NCBI GenBank assembly: GCA_015179045.1
Contig: WHUZ01000064.1
Span: 248,001 to 312,000 of the forward strand
Length of the DNA stretch: 64,000 nucleotides
Direction of reading: 5' to 3'
Source of the DNA: Kalaharituber pfeilii
Lineage: Eukaryota > Ascomycota > Pezizomycetes > Pezizales > Pezizaceae
Position numbers and translations under genes: made by a program. Positions 54,025-64,000 of this stretch are shown here, one piece after another. Under the pieces are notes generated by a model. The model was given only the letters and a program-made list of their open reading frames with translations. It was not told where the DNA came from and made no database searches. Within the stretch, counting starts at the first letter, position 1. The number at the start of each line of letters is the position of its first letter.

Positions 54025-54827
54025 TGTCACGTGTTACGCGGCGGCGGTGGGCGGGGTGCTGCTAAGGGATACGGCCGGTTCAGGGTAACAGTAGTTTCAC
54101 AAGTGCTGAACAGTAGAGGCTTGACAGGAGAGGCTTGCAGGTAGTAGTTCAGCGGTTCCAGTTCAACGGCGATGGCAGGCTATGGTGAAAAGGCAGAGAA
54201 GACCAAGTACTGAATTAGATCTAGGGATTGACAAGAATAACAAGAACATATGGACTGCGAGGAACCATATGGGTCTATTAAGAAGACAAGACAACAGACA
54301 AGGAGAGAAGAAACTATTTCCATGAGGGCAAGATAAAAAAAAAAAAAAAAAAAAAAAAAGCAGCGACGAGGGCAGTAGTAAGAACAGAGTGGTGAAGGCA
54401 GAGTTTTCATGGTAGGCAGGCTATGATGGCAGGCGGCCTATACTAGCAGGCGGACTGTACTGGCAGGCGGGTTATACTAGCAGGCGGGTCGTACTGGCAG
54501 GCGGGCTATACTAGCAGGCGGCCTGTACTGGCAGGCGGCCTGTACTGGCAGGCGGACCATACAAGCAGGCGGGCTATACTAGCAGGCGGGCTGTACTGGC
54601 AGGCGGACCATACAAGCAGGCGGACCATACAAGCAGGCGGGCTATACTCGCAGGCGGGCTATACTGGCAAGCGGGCTATACTGGCAGCTTGCTAGCTACA
54701 TGTAGCTAGCCGGTTCTATGAGCTTGCCGGCGATCATGGCTTGCCGGCGGTCATGGCTTGCCGGCGGTCGTGACTTGCCGGTGGTTGTGGCTTAGTGTGC
54801 GGAGACTGTAGGGCGTAGGCTGTGACA
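54025..54827 (-). mobile_element. solo LTR, 803 bp, in LINE4 (TGTCACAGCCC family)
   Basis: On the plus strand it begins tgtcacgtgttacgcggcgg and ends taggctgtgaca, with ccccg on both sides (54020-54024, 54828-54832). Same family as 29134-29921 in the opposite orientation. Carries a 24-A run (54335-54359) and an expanded minisatellite. Confidence 0.92.
54420..54690. repeat. ~17-18 bp CAGGCGG minisatellite
   Basis: About fifteen units of gcaggcgg(g/a)c, (t/c)(g/a)tact(g/a). The sister LTR at 29134 has only a two-unit precursor region, so this is a local expansion. Confidence 0.85.
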
Positions 54828-54868
54828 CCCCGCTAGCCTCCTTGCTCTGCTCAGCCTATCTCGCCAAT

Positions 54869-55636
54869 CAGTGTTCCCAACCGGCCAGGCCGCCCAGGCC
54901 GTCCAGGCCATTCAGGCCGTTCAAGCAATTTCAGGGGCAGGAGGGCTGGTTACGAGGCTATTTCAGGGGCCACCTTCAGGCTACTTGGACACGAATTTAA
55001 TATGAACCTTTCAATATTTTCGGGTAACTATCTAGACTTTTTTTTATTGAGCAGCACTTTTCGCAGGTATTCAGGTAAGTAATTTTTTTTGTATCGCTTG
55101 ACTATATACTAATTTCTTATTAGTATTGGAGGGAGACAGACATTCCAACCACCGGCACTGGCGATGATGATTCCTTTAGTATTCTCCTATTCTTCACTCT
55201 CCATAGTGCAGTTCAAGTTTTGACCTTGCATCGACGATTCCCTGCAGTCCAATCTGATGCCGATATCGAGTCTTCTGGAATTTGGGTTACAAAAATCTGG
55301 TGCGACAAAGTTGGATTTGACACTATGGTGAAGATGTGCATGGCTAATGGAAAACGATACTGGCGGTGTAAAATCAGCAAGCAAAATCCTAAACATTAGA
55401 GAATGAGGTATACGTAGAATTTAGACTACGTTCTGTATATAGCTAGCTACTGTATAACTTAACTCACACTGCAGCCTGAATGGCCTGGACCGGCCTGAAT
55501 GGCCTGAATGGCCCGAATGGCCTGAATGGCCTGGACCGGCCTGAAACATTCAGGCCGCCTGGACCGGCGCGGGCGGACCTCACGGCCGGCCAGGCCATAC
55601 CCTTGGCCTGGCCTGGCCGGCCCGTTGGGAACACTG
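54869..55636. mobile_element. hAT-type MITE, 768 bp, in LINE4
   Basis: cagtgttcccaaccggccag ... ggccggcccgttgggaacactg with tcgccaat on both sides (54861-54868, 55637-55644). tcgccaat is LINE4 sequence (LINE1 has the equivalent cattggcgaa). Subterminal ttcaggcc/ggcctgaa arrays at both ends (54886-54935, 55474-55560). No transposase. Confidence 0.93.
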
Positions 55637-55644
55637 TCGCCAAT

Positions 55645-56083
55645 GCGTACTGAAGATCAGCTTCTCGTCGAAAATGACCCCCAGCCACTTCAGCATCTCC
55701 CCCTCCTTCTTCCACCTTTTCCCCACTCCGAAAGTTATCATCTCCCACTTTGACTCCTCTAGTGGAATTTGATCCTCTTCTGCCACCTCTGCCATCGCCA
55801 TCTTCACCTCCTCCCTAAGCCGTGCGATATTCCAGTATCCATGCCAGTCCAGGATTGTCGCCGCCAGGTCATCCACGTACGATGGAACCTCCACCTCCGC
55901 CCCGGTTGCTACCTCCCTCAACCTCCTCTCCATCTTTTCTATGGTGGGTGCCATGAAGATCAGGAAAACGACCAGCGAGAGCGGTGATCCCTGCGGGACC
56001 CCCACATTTGACCTGCCCCTCACCCTCTCCTTGCCGTCCCACCACACCCCAAATTCCCTCCCCCCATAAACTCCTCCAGCCAC
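55645..56083 (-). pseudogene. LINE4 RT fragment with YVDD
   Basis: Minus-strand frame with GREFGVWWDGKERVRG, NVGVPQGSPLSLVVFL and PSYVDDLAATILDW, then EESKWEMITFGVGKRWKKEG and WLGVIFDEKLIFSTHWR, cut by the hAT element. Upstream RT to 56339 is out of frame. Confidence 0.82.
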
Positions 56084-56339
56084 CTCCGCTTCCTCTTCAC
56101 TTCCTCACCCCCCTCTCCTCTATCCTCCCATCACTACCTCCTTTCTCACAATGTTAGAGCCCCTTTAACATCCGCCGTCACCCACGCTGCTCTCCCCCCT
56201 CTGTGCAGACACCTCTGCACCTTGGTCACCGCCCTTGCCATCGCCTGGATCGCGTTCCTCCCTTTTCGCACTCCCAACTGGAGTCTGTGGAAAAGGCGAT
56301 CTTCCTTCTACAGCCTGCTGGCCATCACCTTCTCTCCAA

Positions 56340-56371
56340 CGAGTAATGATATTTAAAAGAAAAAAAAAAGA
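56340..56371 (+). mobile_element. lineage-A tail end abutting LINE4
   Basis: cgagtaatgatatttaaaag plus A-run is the last 20 bp of an A-type tail on the plus strand, joined directly to the 5' end of minus-strand LINE4. It may mark a template jump or an independent micro-insertion. Confidence 0.4.
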
Positions 56372-56477
56372 CTTCGAAGAGTACGGGTGGCGGGAGGATG
56401 AGGGAGAGGATGATGCAATCGAGGAATGGTTCGCCAGCGTCGGTCTGGGCTATCCGCGAGGCTGGAGGTACGTTTAG
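56372..56477 (+). pseudogene. possible 3' end of an unknown protein-coding gene
   Basis: A short codon-like stretch (DFEEYGWREDEGEDDAIEEW, FASVGLGYPRGWRYV, stop) directly after the A-tail. It could be the truncated C-terminus of a host gene or chance. No family recognised. Confidence 0.2.
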
Positions 56478-56539
56478 TCCCCAAATCTTGTACGTAGAGT
56501 AGATCAAGTAGCTAGATGACTAACCATACCCAGGTATAT

Positions 56540-57075
56540 GGGTCCCTGCCTGTCTGCGGGGTTATGTGGCCAGAAAACAAAAAGAAAAAAAAAAAAGAGC
56601 TTTCCGGTGAACTGATATTAGCTGCCTGTGAAAGACTGATTCCTGAGCAATGTAGTCTATTCCCGAGCAAGCCGGAACGCAAGTACCACTAGGTCCTAAG
56701 TAAAAGGTTGACCTACCTACTGACAGTTACTGCTCGCTAACAACCCCTTGCCACTTTCAAATTGCTGCACAACTTGTCTGCTATTGACAACTTGCTGCCA
56801 GTAGCAGGGGAGTACCGGCTCCTGGCAGGTCGCTACTATCAGTGAAAATACTAGAGTCTCATATTCATGATTATTATTTCGCTCCGCGTTCAAATTTCTA
56901 TAGATGAATATTAGTAAGAATCAGAATTGTAATTGTAACTATATTCCTATTAGCAAAAGTTCCAGGAAAATTACCAAATGTGCTGTAGGTATTTCTCTTC
57001 CATTTGAACAAAATTTTAGGATATGAACAATACAGGCAGAGACATCCGAAATCCTCCACCATTCTAGAATTGGAA
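56540..57075. other. no gene recognised; possible diverged B-type tail
   Basis: At 56540-56598 ggtccctgcctgtctgcggg gttatgtggccag plus an A-rich run resembles a diverged B stem-loop and tail; duplication not found. The remainder is unremarkable. Confidence 0.35.
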
Positions 57076-57189
57076 TTTTTTTATTTTTTTTTTATTTTTT
57101 TTTTTTTTTATATCATTACTCGCATGCCGCCCTAAGGGCTATGGCGAGGTACAGGTACAAAGATATTTAAGAATTGAAAAGAAGTCAAA
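57076..57189 (-). mobile_element. lineage-A LINE tail, interrupted by a hAT MITE
   Basis: Long T-run, then the complement of the A stem-loop (actcgcatgccgccctaagg gctatggcgaggtac) and 3' UTR-like sequence that probably resumes at 57887. Confidence 0.75.
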
Positions 57190-57197
57190 ATCAAGAG

Positions 57198-57878
57198 CAA
57201 TGAATCCAACAGGCCAGGACTGGCCTGGACCGTGAAATTCTGGGCCTGGCCTGGCCTGAACAATCAGGCCAGGCCGTGAGGGCCGCCTGGACCGGCCCAG
57301 GCGGCCTGAAACAATCAGGCCAATCAGGCCGGTCCAGGCCATTCAGGCCGGTTCAGGCCATTCAGGCCGGTTCAGGCCATTCAGGCCAGTCCAGGCCGAC
57401 CAGGCCATTTACGTAAATTCAAGCGATTTTGGAATTTAACCCAGGTGAATTAGATTTTAATAGTCCTGGATATTTCCACTATCAGTAATTGACAGTTGCG
57501 CATCAGGTATCATCATCGAAGAATTAAGTCCAGTCTGTTGTATTATCTGGAAGGTCCATCATTACTAAAATATTTCTTAGTATATATACCTGAACACAAA
57601 GTGTGACACATACTTGACAAAAGTCGTAGACCGCTGCTGTTTAAAATTCTAGACATACGGGGGATTCTACTCATTTAAATACTCAAACAATCTGGTAAAT
57701 GCTGGCCTCAATTCAGCTGGATAGCTGTGGAGTGATTCGTTTAATTGGCCTGAACCGGCCTGAATGGCCTGAATGGCCTGATTCATGTGGATCAGGCCGG
57801 TCCAGGCCGGTCCAGGCCGGTCCAGGCCGGTCGAGGCGGTTTCAGTCCAATGCAGATCACGGCCTGTTGGATTCATTG
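57198..57878. mobile_element. hAT-type MITE, 681 bp, second TIR family
   Basis: Perfect 18-bp TIRs caatgaatccaacaggcc, duplication atcaagag at 57190-57197 and 57879-57886. TIRs differ from the CAGTGTTCCC elements, yet the same ttcaggcc/ggcctgaa subterminal repeats line both ends (57255-57405, 57747-57832). Confidence 0.92.
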
Positions 57879-57886
57879 ATCAAGAG

Positions 57887-58737
57887 ATACGAGATGACAG
57901 GAGTAAAAATGAAAGAAAAGTAAAGTCAAGGTCAAGAAATGCGATTAATCCCTATTTCCCCCCGTCTCGTCCAGTAGGTCCATCAGGCGCTTCAATGGGT
58001 CGTCGTCACCGTCCCTCTTTGGTGTGAGGATGTCTTTCTTCAATATGATAGGGATTGCGGTGATGGCAAGTATTTATTTTTGGTGGTTGCATTGCCATAA
58101 CTTAGGCCCCTGCAAACGTCAAGTTACAAGATCAAATTGTTGTCATGAACGCAGTTCTGGTAACTGTACTAATCAGGAAGATGAGAGTTTTGCATTACTG
58201 TTATCTTATAGATAGTAGTTGTGATAGCTCACTATGACCCTAGGTCATAAGCGAGTATGTAAATACATACAAGTAATGTAAGTACTGTCGGAACATTACA
58301 TCCGTTGCCACCTGTTGCTGTTATCTATCTTTTCGTTCCACTCATATGCATCTAGTTTTACTACTGGACAGTATATGAATCACGCCACGATGCCAACTTT
58401 TGTGCGGCTTAATGCCAGGGGGTTTTCTTTGCAAGCCACGCATCCCGTGCCTTTCTCACCTTCCTGATATGATATCTTCCCTGATAATTCCCTATTCAGT
58501 TATGGTTTCCAAGTCACGTTGTGCTATGTTTTCTCATGTATATAGACCTGCTGTTCTTGCGACTCTAAGTTCAATAGACTCAACGGTATCTCTATAGCCT
58601 TCACGGTGACAAAGCAGCTCTCGTATATCCTTCCGCTCGTATAAGTACATTCATGTTCTTCACTACACTGCGTGTTTTTCTCTAGATCGTTTTTGTGAAG
58701 AACACTACTTTCTCCCTATTCGCGATCAAGCAAGTGT
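57887..58737. other. no gene recognised
   Basis: Begins with likely LINE-A 3' UTR, then mixed sequence up to the segmental duplication. A 63-codon frame (58024-58215) starts with a hydrophobic stretch but has no other support. Confidence 0.4.
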
Positions 58738-59023
58738 TCCCAAGCAGACTGGAACGTTCATATGGAGGTAAATAATCATTTGATGTCATTGCAACTCAAT
58801 TATTGCTTCTACGGCAAGTCTTCACGGGCAATTGAAGGGCACATTTTGATCCCATGATTGGATCTCAGTAAAGTTCCCAGAAGGTATAAGAGAAGAATCA
58901 TCAATTAATATTATCTATACATGATAACTGCAGGACATAAACTATTCATATGCCTCCTCTCAACGTAGCTCTCCAAGACATCAGCTTCCAAGCTCAGACA
59001 CACCTACTTCAAATATTTTATGA

Positions 59024-60085
59024 TTAACCGAACATCCTTGCGTGCCGGCGAACTGGGGCCCTTTTGGATGCCTTCTTGAACGCAGACTTCTTTACCTGAC
59101 CTGTGTTGGTAGGCGGCATCGGCGGCTTTCTTTCCGGCTTCTTGCCATCTTTGTTGGTAGGCGGCGTCTTCGGCTGCGGTTCCGGCTTCTTGTCATCTTT
59201 GTTGGTAGGCGGCGTCTTCGGCTGCGGTTCCGGCTTCTTGCCATCTTTGTTGGTAGGCGGCGTCTTCGGCTGCGGTTCCGGCTCCTTGCCACCTGTGTTG
59301 GTAGGCGGCGTCTTCGGCCTTGGGGGTGTAGGGGTCTCTCCCGGCTTAGACGTTGTGTGAGGATTAGGAGAGGTGGGGGTATTGGGGGCGGTCGGGCTGT
59401 TCGGCGGCGGGCAAGTTTGCGCCTGCACCTTCCCGCATCCATTCACCTGATCCGGCTTGAACCCCAACTCGCGCAAGTAGTCACGGCACCCATAAACGGC
59501 CCCCTTTTCGTCCTTATGACTGTTCTGGCACGGCCTAATTGGTTCCCTATTTTGATTGACAGTGACTATCAGCTTCTTGTCCTGATTAATCAGGCTCGAA
59601 TTTGGGCCATTTTCCTTGAACCACGCGTTTGTCGCCATGATTTCTCCGCACTTGCCGTCATTATTGTGTCCCCACCCACTGCCGACTCTGGCTTTACAGA
59701 CGTCTAGAGCTTTGATGACCTGCTTCTGAATGCCCATCGCTTTGCCTGCCTTGCCGGGAACTGCTCCAGGCCCTCTTATTGAGGTGGCGAAATAGATTTT
59801 CTTGCGGTCCACAGTAAAGCCAGAAAGCGCTGCGGGCCAAGTGTTGGGAGGCCACTGGTCCTTCCTGAGTCGAGCTTTAAGCATCTCCATGGTCTCTTGG
59901 GTGTCAGTTGTCAATTGGGTCATGGTGATCTCCTCAAGGAGTGTAATGGTGCCTATGTAGCCGTAAAGTTCCCCACGGTTTGGGACCTCCCACACCATTT
60001 GTTCGAGTTCGATACCGGCTGCGAGCACGTGGCTGCACAGGAGCAGCAGGAGGCCGAGGATACTTTGGAAATCGGAGAACTTCAT
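59024..60085 (-). CDS. secreted deaminase-like protein, copy 2, longer repeat tail
   Basis: 353 codons, nearly identical to 287-1231 through the signal peptide and core: KCGEIMATNAWF, then a PC-to-PCQNS position (RPCQNSHKDEKG) and GCRDYLRELGF, so the candidate zinc ligands C146, E148, C186 and C200 are kept. Differences concentrate after residue ~170 and in the tail, which has one TPPTNTGG unit and four KTPPTNKDGKKPE-type units of ~16 residues, against two different units in copy 1. Between the two copies several changes alter amino acids in the 170-190 segment while the core is constant. It is likely secreted; function unknown, with a deaminase-fold enzyme as the working hypothesis. Confidence 0.6.
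   Translation of the reverse strand: MKFSDFQSILGLLLLLCSHVLAAGIELEQMVWEVPNRGELYGYIGTITLLEEITMTQLTTDTQETMEMLKARLRKDQWPPNTWPAALSGFTVDRKKIYFATSIRGPGAVPGKAGKAMGIQKQVIKALDVCKARVGSGWGHNNDGKCGEIMATNAWFKENGPNSSLINQDKKLIVTVNQNREPIRPCQNSHKDEKGAVYGCRDYLRELGFKPDQVNGCGKVQAQTCPPPNSPTAPNTPTSPNPHTTSKPGETPTPPRPKTPPTNTGGKEPEPQPKTPPTNKDGKKPEPQPKTPPTNKDDKKPEPQPKTPPTNKDGKKPERKPPMPPTNTGQVKKSAFKKASKRAPVRRHARMFG
59100..59325 (-). repeat. ~48-bp coding tandem repeat
   Basis: Five units built on gttggtaggcggcgtcttcg, gctgcggttccggcttcttg, encoding Pro/Lys/Thr-rich repeats. Copy 1 has two related units at 359-475. Confidence 0.88.
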
Positions 60086-60377
60086 TTTGTGATGAGCTCG
60101 AGGTTAATGTTATATTGTGTAGAAATAGGCACGATGGGTCAGGTTAGAAGATAGTGGTTAACAGAATGAAATACTAGAAGCAAGAAGGTAAAAAAACTAT
60201 ATGGGACCAGCCCAGGAGAAAGTCGTAAAAGAAAGGATTGCACTCGGAGGCAGTGCACGAAAGCTGCCTTGCTGCTGAACACTGTTCGTGATATTGAAAG
60301 AAAGGAGACAGAGGACAGAAAATTGACCATACTTATAGACCTGTGCACAATCGCCTGCTGTGTGTTTGTTTGGTGTC

Positions 60378-60389
60378 ATGTGTGGTCTT
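60378..60389. other. empty site for the micro-retroposon at 1535
   Basis: Single atgtgtggtctt in the otherwise collinear duplicate. Confidence 0.9.
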
Positions 60390-62196
60390 GGACGGGCGAG
60401 TAAGCACCTAGATAGATTGAGACTGGTGCTTACAATTGTGGGGATTCCTTCTCATCACGCGAGATGGGTGAAGTTATTTGGGTGAACAGCCGTCTGGTGA
60501 GGTTCCCCAAGATTTTGCAGCATCAAACCACAGTTCCCGTAGGGGTCCGATCCTCTTACATCGAACATCGAATGTGCGAGAATATGTACACTATCGTGAT
60601 CCATAGAAGCCGGTTTTTGTTGTTGCTTCATCTGAAGAAAAATTGGAATACTTTCATGGGATCACTTGACTCCAGATCACACTCCCATCGGCAAAAAAAA
60701 AAAAAAAATCGCCCTGAAGCGCCAGGGGTCCTGAAAACCCCACATGGGCCTTGTGCGCCCTGGATGCACGTCATCTGTTAATCGTAATGTGGTACAGCTA
60801 CTGAGGTCTCTCACACATGCAGGGTTCCACACACTTCGCCGCTGCGGAGTAGACAGTCGTCCACTATCCCCTGAAATCATGAGGTGCTCCATAGTGACTG
60901 TGACTCCAGTCACTTTCTGACTGGATGCAGTTAGCGGTAAGCGACGCTAGCTATAAATGTATTTTAATCACGACCGCCAATCTAGTAGTACGTACAACAC
61001 ATGCTCAGACCCATGCCCACAGTTATCTACGACGCTGCCAGGCCACCTACTCCAATACTTGGATATCTACTTCGGTATCCTCCTTGACTATCATCCTGCA
61101 TGAGTGCAGAACAATAACATTCTGAGTGTGGTTGTCTGCACTGTCATCGCGTTCCTGAATTCCTTGATATTCTGGCGTTTCAGTAACTGTCCATCAAACG
61201 TGGCGTAGTGGACGTCCGTTTCAGTCACACTCCATCGATCACTGATATATATAAAATAAAAAGTGTCACTCTCCATGAACTTTCTGGTGCTTCAGCCACT
61301 TTCAGCCGTGAGTGCGGAGTGATAACATCCTGAGTGTGATTTTTAGCAGTATCATAACATTCTTGGATACGGAGCCACCTGCTGCCGAAATCAAGAAGCC
61401 TTGAGAAAGTGCATAAGCTTGGAGTCGGGGTCTCGCAGCACTCGGGTTTAGTCCACAGGTTTCCCCGTTCTCTGGGCTTTTGAATTATGCAGCCAGCATA
61501 GCGGCAATGATTTCACGGGGACGCAGGAGTGATGTGGACATTGTCGTCAACTTGAAAATACGTGGGTGTGAAGCGAGCCGATGTGACGCGAGGCAATGCG
61601 AGGCGAGGCGATATGAGGTGAGGCGAGGAGATGTGTAGTAAGGCAGTAAGTGGCGAGCATGTGTAAGCTGAAGCAATACCAGTGGGTAGAGGTGAGGCAG
61701 TATGAGAAGTATCGATCAATTTTTCCAACGGTTTCAATCTATCCTGGCATGGATCTGAGCATGGGCTGTACGTACTTCTAGATTGGCGATCGCGCTTAAA
61801 TACATTTATAGCTAGCGTCGCTTACCCCTACCTGCATCCAGTCAGAGAAAGTGACTGGATAGAGACATTTCGGTGACTGAAGTTTACCATAAGTCTGTGA
61901 ATGTACACTACTATTTTATTAACTCACATAAGAGCAAGAAAACAAACGCGCGCTAGTTCGGTCTTGGCAAACCTCTCAGCGCCAGTGCGCGTGTATCATG
62001 CACGGGCACGTGCTAGGTTGAATGGAAAACAGTGTAGCCATGTAGTTTTCTTTCCAATCATTAGTGATACTGGGGAAGATGGGCCCGAATATGATTTCCG
62101 TTGGCAGGCGGATGAGGATTAGAGGAAGAGTAGGAGATATTATATATCGAGTATGTTACGGGGTCAAAAGAGCTTTTCCTTACTGTGGCAGAAGTG

Positions 62197-62259
62197 CCCT
62201 GCCATGGCGAACAGCCGCATGCGGGATCACGTGAAATTAAAAAAAAAAAAAAAAAAAAA
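62197..62259 (+). mobile_element. B-type micro-retroposon (copy 2)
   Basis: ccctgccatggcgaacagcc gcatgcgggatcacgtgaaat plus A-run; flanks gtggcagaagtg on both sides. Orthologue of 3465-3520. Confidence 0.9.
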
Positions 62260-62333
62260 GTGGCAGAAGTGGAGTATGGTATGCCATTTTACTGTATATC
62301 TTTATTCCTTTATTTCTTTTGTAGTTCGTCTCG

Positions 62334-62385
62334 TCATAGCCTAAAGGGTGGTAATGATATTTGAAAATAAAATAAAAATGTTACA
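62334..62385 (+). mobile_element. diverged A-type tail (copy 2 of 3588-3637)
   Basis: tcgtcatagcctaaagggtg gtaatgatatttgaaaataa: an A stem-loop with gcct/gggt pairing (wobbles) and a decayed A-tail. Older than the other A copies. Confidence 0.6.
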
Positions 62386-63429
62386 GGGTCACCGTGACGT
62401 CGACCATAGGGTGGGCGGCTGGTGGAGCACGCAAAAAAATGCGCAAATGCGTCGCAGTCGCACAATGGCTATATGAGATACATAGAGAATTAGCGAGCAT
62501 CACTAGTCAAGTGTCTTTTTGGCCTGGCGGACGGTAATGTCTGCGTTTACCACCGTTACAGAGTAGAGATGCTGGAGATTAGCCCATGTATAATTGCATT
62601 CCTGCGCTTAGTAATGCCAAGATTGCACGAACCGCGCGCTAGCGCGATTAACCGCACCTGAGTTCTACCAAGACCAAACTAGCGCGCGTTTGTTTTCTTG
62701 CTCTTATGTGAGTTAATATGGTATATATTAGTAATATACTTAATATAGTAATAGTTTGCTTTTCTAATAATAATAGGGGTTGTCGACGAACAACGTACCA
62801 CTACTAACTGAGGCGCTTTGGTAGCCATTCCCAGTAAATATTATTTAACCTACTTTAAGCCCTCTCTATGTATAGTATAGCTCGATATTCTTGAAATCAG
62901 AAATTTTCAACAGCAAAAAAAATTTATTGTGCCCGAGTGCCGGATGCATCTGGCGCATGAGGCACTCCTGACGTAAACTGAAGCGCCTAGGCGCAGCGCG
63001 AGCATTATGGGCGCACAAACTCTGTCAGCTTGCATTAGGGGTGCACATCCAGTTAACTTCAACCTTTGAGGCGTCAGCACGCCGACCATAACAAGGTGCT
63101 CCGTCCATCATGTGTTGGATATTGTGGCCCTCACCCATGATGTATTTGATATTGTAATCCTTGCCCATGATGTATTTGATATTGTAGCCCTCGCACATAG
63201 TACAATACAAACGCTTATTGCGCCCTTGGGCTTATTTTGCTTCCCGTGTACTTTCGAATACCAATATGCAACATGCAAGCCATAAATTTATTAAATGATG
63301 ACTAAAAATATCTACAAAAACGGCTTTCTGGTGCACCTTCATGCCCACCGCGCGCACCTGGTCGCCAAATTGGCCTCAGGATGCCTCACTATAGACTTGC
63401 CATCAAAATCACGCCGTGAAGTAGAGCCT

Positions 63430-63596
63430 CCTGTAGCTGTCAGATTAGCTCATTCTGCGCCGTCGAGAGGGGACTGGCATACCTGTCAATAGAGCTGATT
63501 CAGCAGATCTCGCGCCGTCGAGGGCTGTCACATCTGCTAAAATCGGCTCATTCTGCAGCATAGCGCGCCGTTGAGAGGGGCCTGCCATACCTGTCA
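63430..63596. repeat. ~55-bp satellite (copy 2 of 6966-7135)
   Basis: Same units as 6966-7135 (gagaggggcctgccatacct gtcaa). Confidence 0.75.
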
Positions 63597-64000
63597 ATTA
63601 AACAGCCTCCGAAAGGGCATCTCAAAAAGGCTCTGGAAAAGCCGTCGAGCAGCCTCTAGAAGGGCCCGTTGAACAGCATGTCAATAGCTAGCCTCTCGAA
63701 CTGCCTCCCGAACTGCCTCTGAACAGCACTACAATAGTAGTGAAAAACAAAAGCAGCAGTACACTTGGTCTCATACCAAGCCCCTGGCAGTACACTACCT
63801 CTGGTGGTAATCGATCGACAACAACCACGACAGGACGAGTGTTTGGAAGCGACTCCACAACCACAACGTCCCCCCAGTGAAACCCACATAGATCAAAAGC
63901 TCTCAGCGCGCTGAGTCTTTTGATCGAATTTTCATTCCCAAATACCATAACCCACAAGTTTCCCCCCAGGGTGAAACTTCGAGGAAATCTTCAGCTCAAC
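63597..64000 (+). mobile_element. ORF1-only LINE derivative, 5' part (copy 2)
   Basis: Collinear with 7136-7555; cut by the window end before the gag-like codons. Confidence 0.6.

Larger units (their letters stand above)
52101..56339 (-). mobile_element. LINE4: 5'-truncated lineage-B LINE with three nested insertions
   Basis: Poly(T) and the complement of the B stem-loop (cataaccccgcttgtagcac ... ccatggcagggtccctgggc) at 52101-52195 mark the 3' end. The body continues at 52669-54019, 54833-54868 and 55645-56339. It is split by a mariner MITE, a solo LTR and a hAT MITE, each with its own target duplication. The 5' end lies in the RT domain. Confidence 0.9.
61914..62721 (+). mobile_element. 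internally deleted pogo element (copy 2)
   Basis: Collinear with 3182-3983. The left TIR tip has changed (ttttattaactcacataaga), the right tip is intact (gtgagttaatatgg). Keeps the transposase C-terminal codons to 62122. Confidence 0.85.
58738..64000. repeat. segmental direct duplication, copy 2 (partner 1-7570)
   Basis: Left edge at ttcccaagcagactggaacg. Collinear with copy 1 minus the insertions listed there; cut by the window end inside the ORF1-only LINE derivative. Confidence 0.9.

Noticed and set aside
54420..54690. CRISPR-like or telomere-like array
   Set aside because: A 17-18 bp minisatellite inside a solo LTR; not a telomere repeat and no spacers.
57198..57878. CAATGAAT as the target duplication of this element
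   Set aside because: aatgaat/attcatt is inverted, so it is part of the TIR; the direct repeat is atcaagag just outside.
1..64000. tRNA or rRNA genes
   Set aside because: No cloverleaf-like A/B-box pattern or rRNA sequence noticed by eye on either strand. A tRNA scan would be needed to exclude one.

Overview
ORGANISM. The window reads as a transposon-dense, gene-poor accessory region of a filamentous ascomycete (probably Pezizomycotina; a repeat-rich Pezizomycete/truffle-type genome is possible, but I cannot place it more closely). The reasons are LINEs with a CCHC gag, APE endonuclease, RT and RNase H (Tad1-like layout), a Fot1/pogo DDE transposase with a 56-bp GT-AG intron, hAT and Tc1/mariner MITEs, many solo LTRs, a fungal-style F-box/LRR gene and a secreted deaminase-like protein. 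Repeat copies keep long GC-rich ORFs, so strong RIP is not evident.

LAYOUT. (1) 1-7570 and 58738-64000 are direct copies of one segment. It carries a secreted deaminase-like gene, a deleted pogo element, a ~55-bp satellite and an ORF1-only LINE derivative. (2) 10905-28515 and 39071-52100 are the two arms of a large, interrupted inverted duplication. The arms share an F-box gene (intact at 49293-50870, frameshifted at 14232-15805), a solo LTR with the same target duplication, and a micro-insertion. Because the arms are paralogous, insertions found in only one arm have a visible empty site: LINE1 (16556-23813), LINE2 (23935-27092) and a 2-kb hAT MITE (11732-13795). (3) The centre, 28516-39070, holds a solo LTR (30649-35752) swollen to 5.1 kb by five nested insertions, including a full pogo element with a near-intact transposase, and a 5'-truncated LINE (37308-39070). 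(4) 40647-45280 is a roughly 3-kb tandem duplication rich in the ~55-bp satellite. (5) 52101-56339 is a minus-strand LINE broken by a mariner MITE, a solo LTR and a hAT MITE.

HOW THE PARTS RELATE. Two LINE lineages are present, each with its own 3' stem-loop plus poly(A). Lineage A has UCGCC-AUA-GCCC-loop-GGGC-GGCA-nGCGA. Lineage B has ACCCUGC, inner UGGC, 5-nt loop, GCUA/G, then GCGGGGU. Scattered through the window are tiny insertions consisting of only that 35-45 nt stem-loop plus a poly(A) tail, flanked by 11-15 bp target duplications. The B-type ones all begin at the first base of the stem. These micro-retroposons are the most unusual thing I see. They look like a minimal SINE-like lineage, or products of reverse transcription that always stops at the base of the 3' hairpin.

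HOST GENES. Apart from transposons I can support only four: the secreted deaminase-like pair (287-1231, 59024-60085), the F-box gene with its decayed twin, and, weakly, a small secreted cysteine-rich ORF at 36968-37099. Most other open frames are antisense or frame shadows of purine-rich LINE sequence and are omitted.
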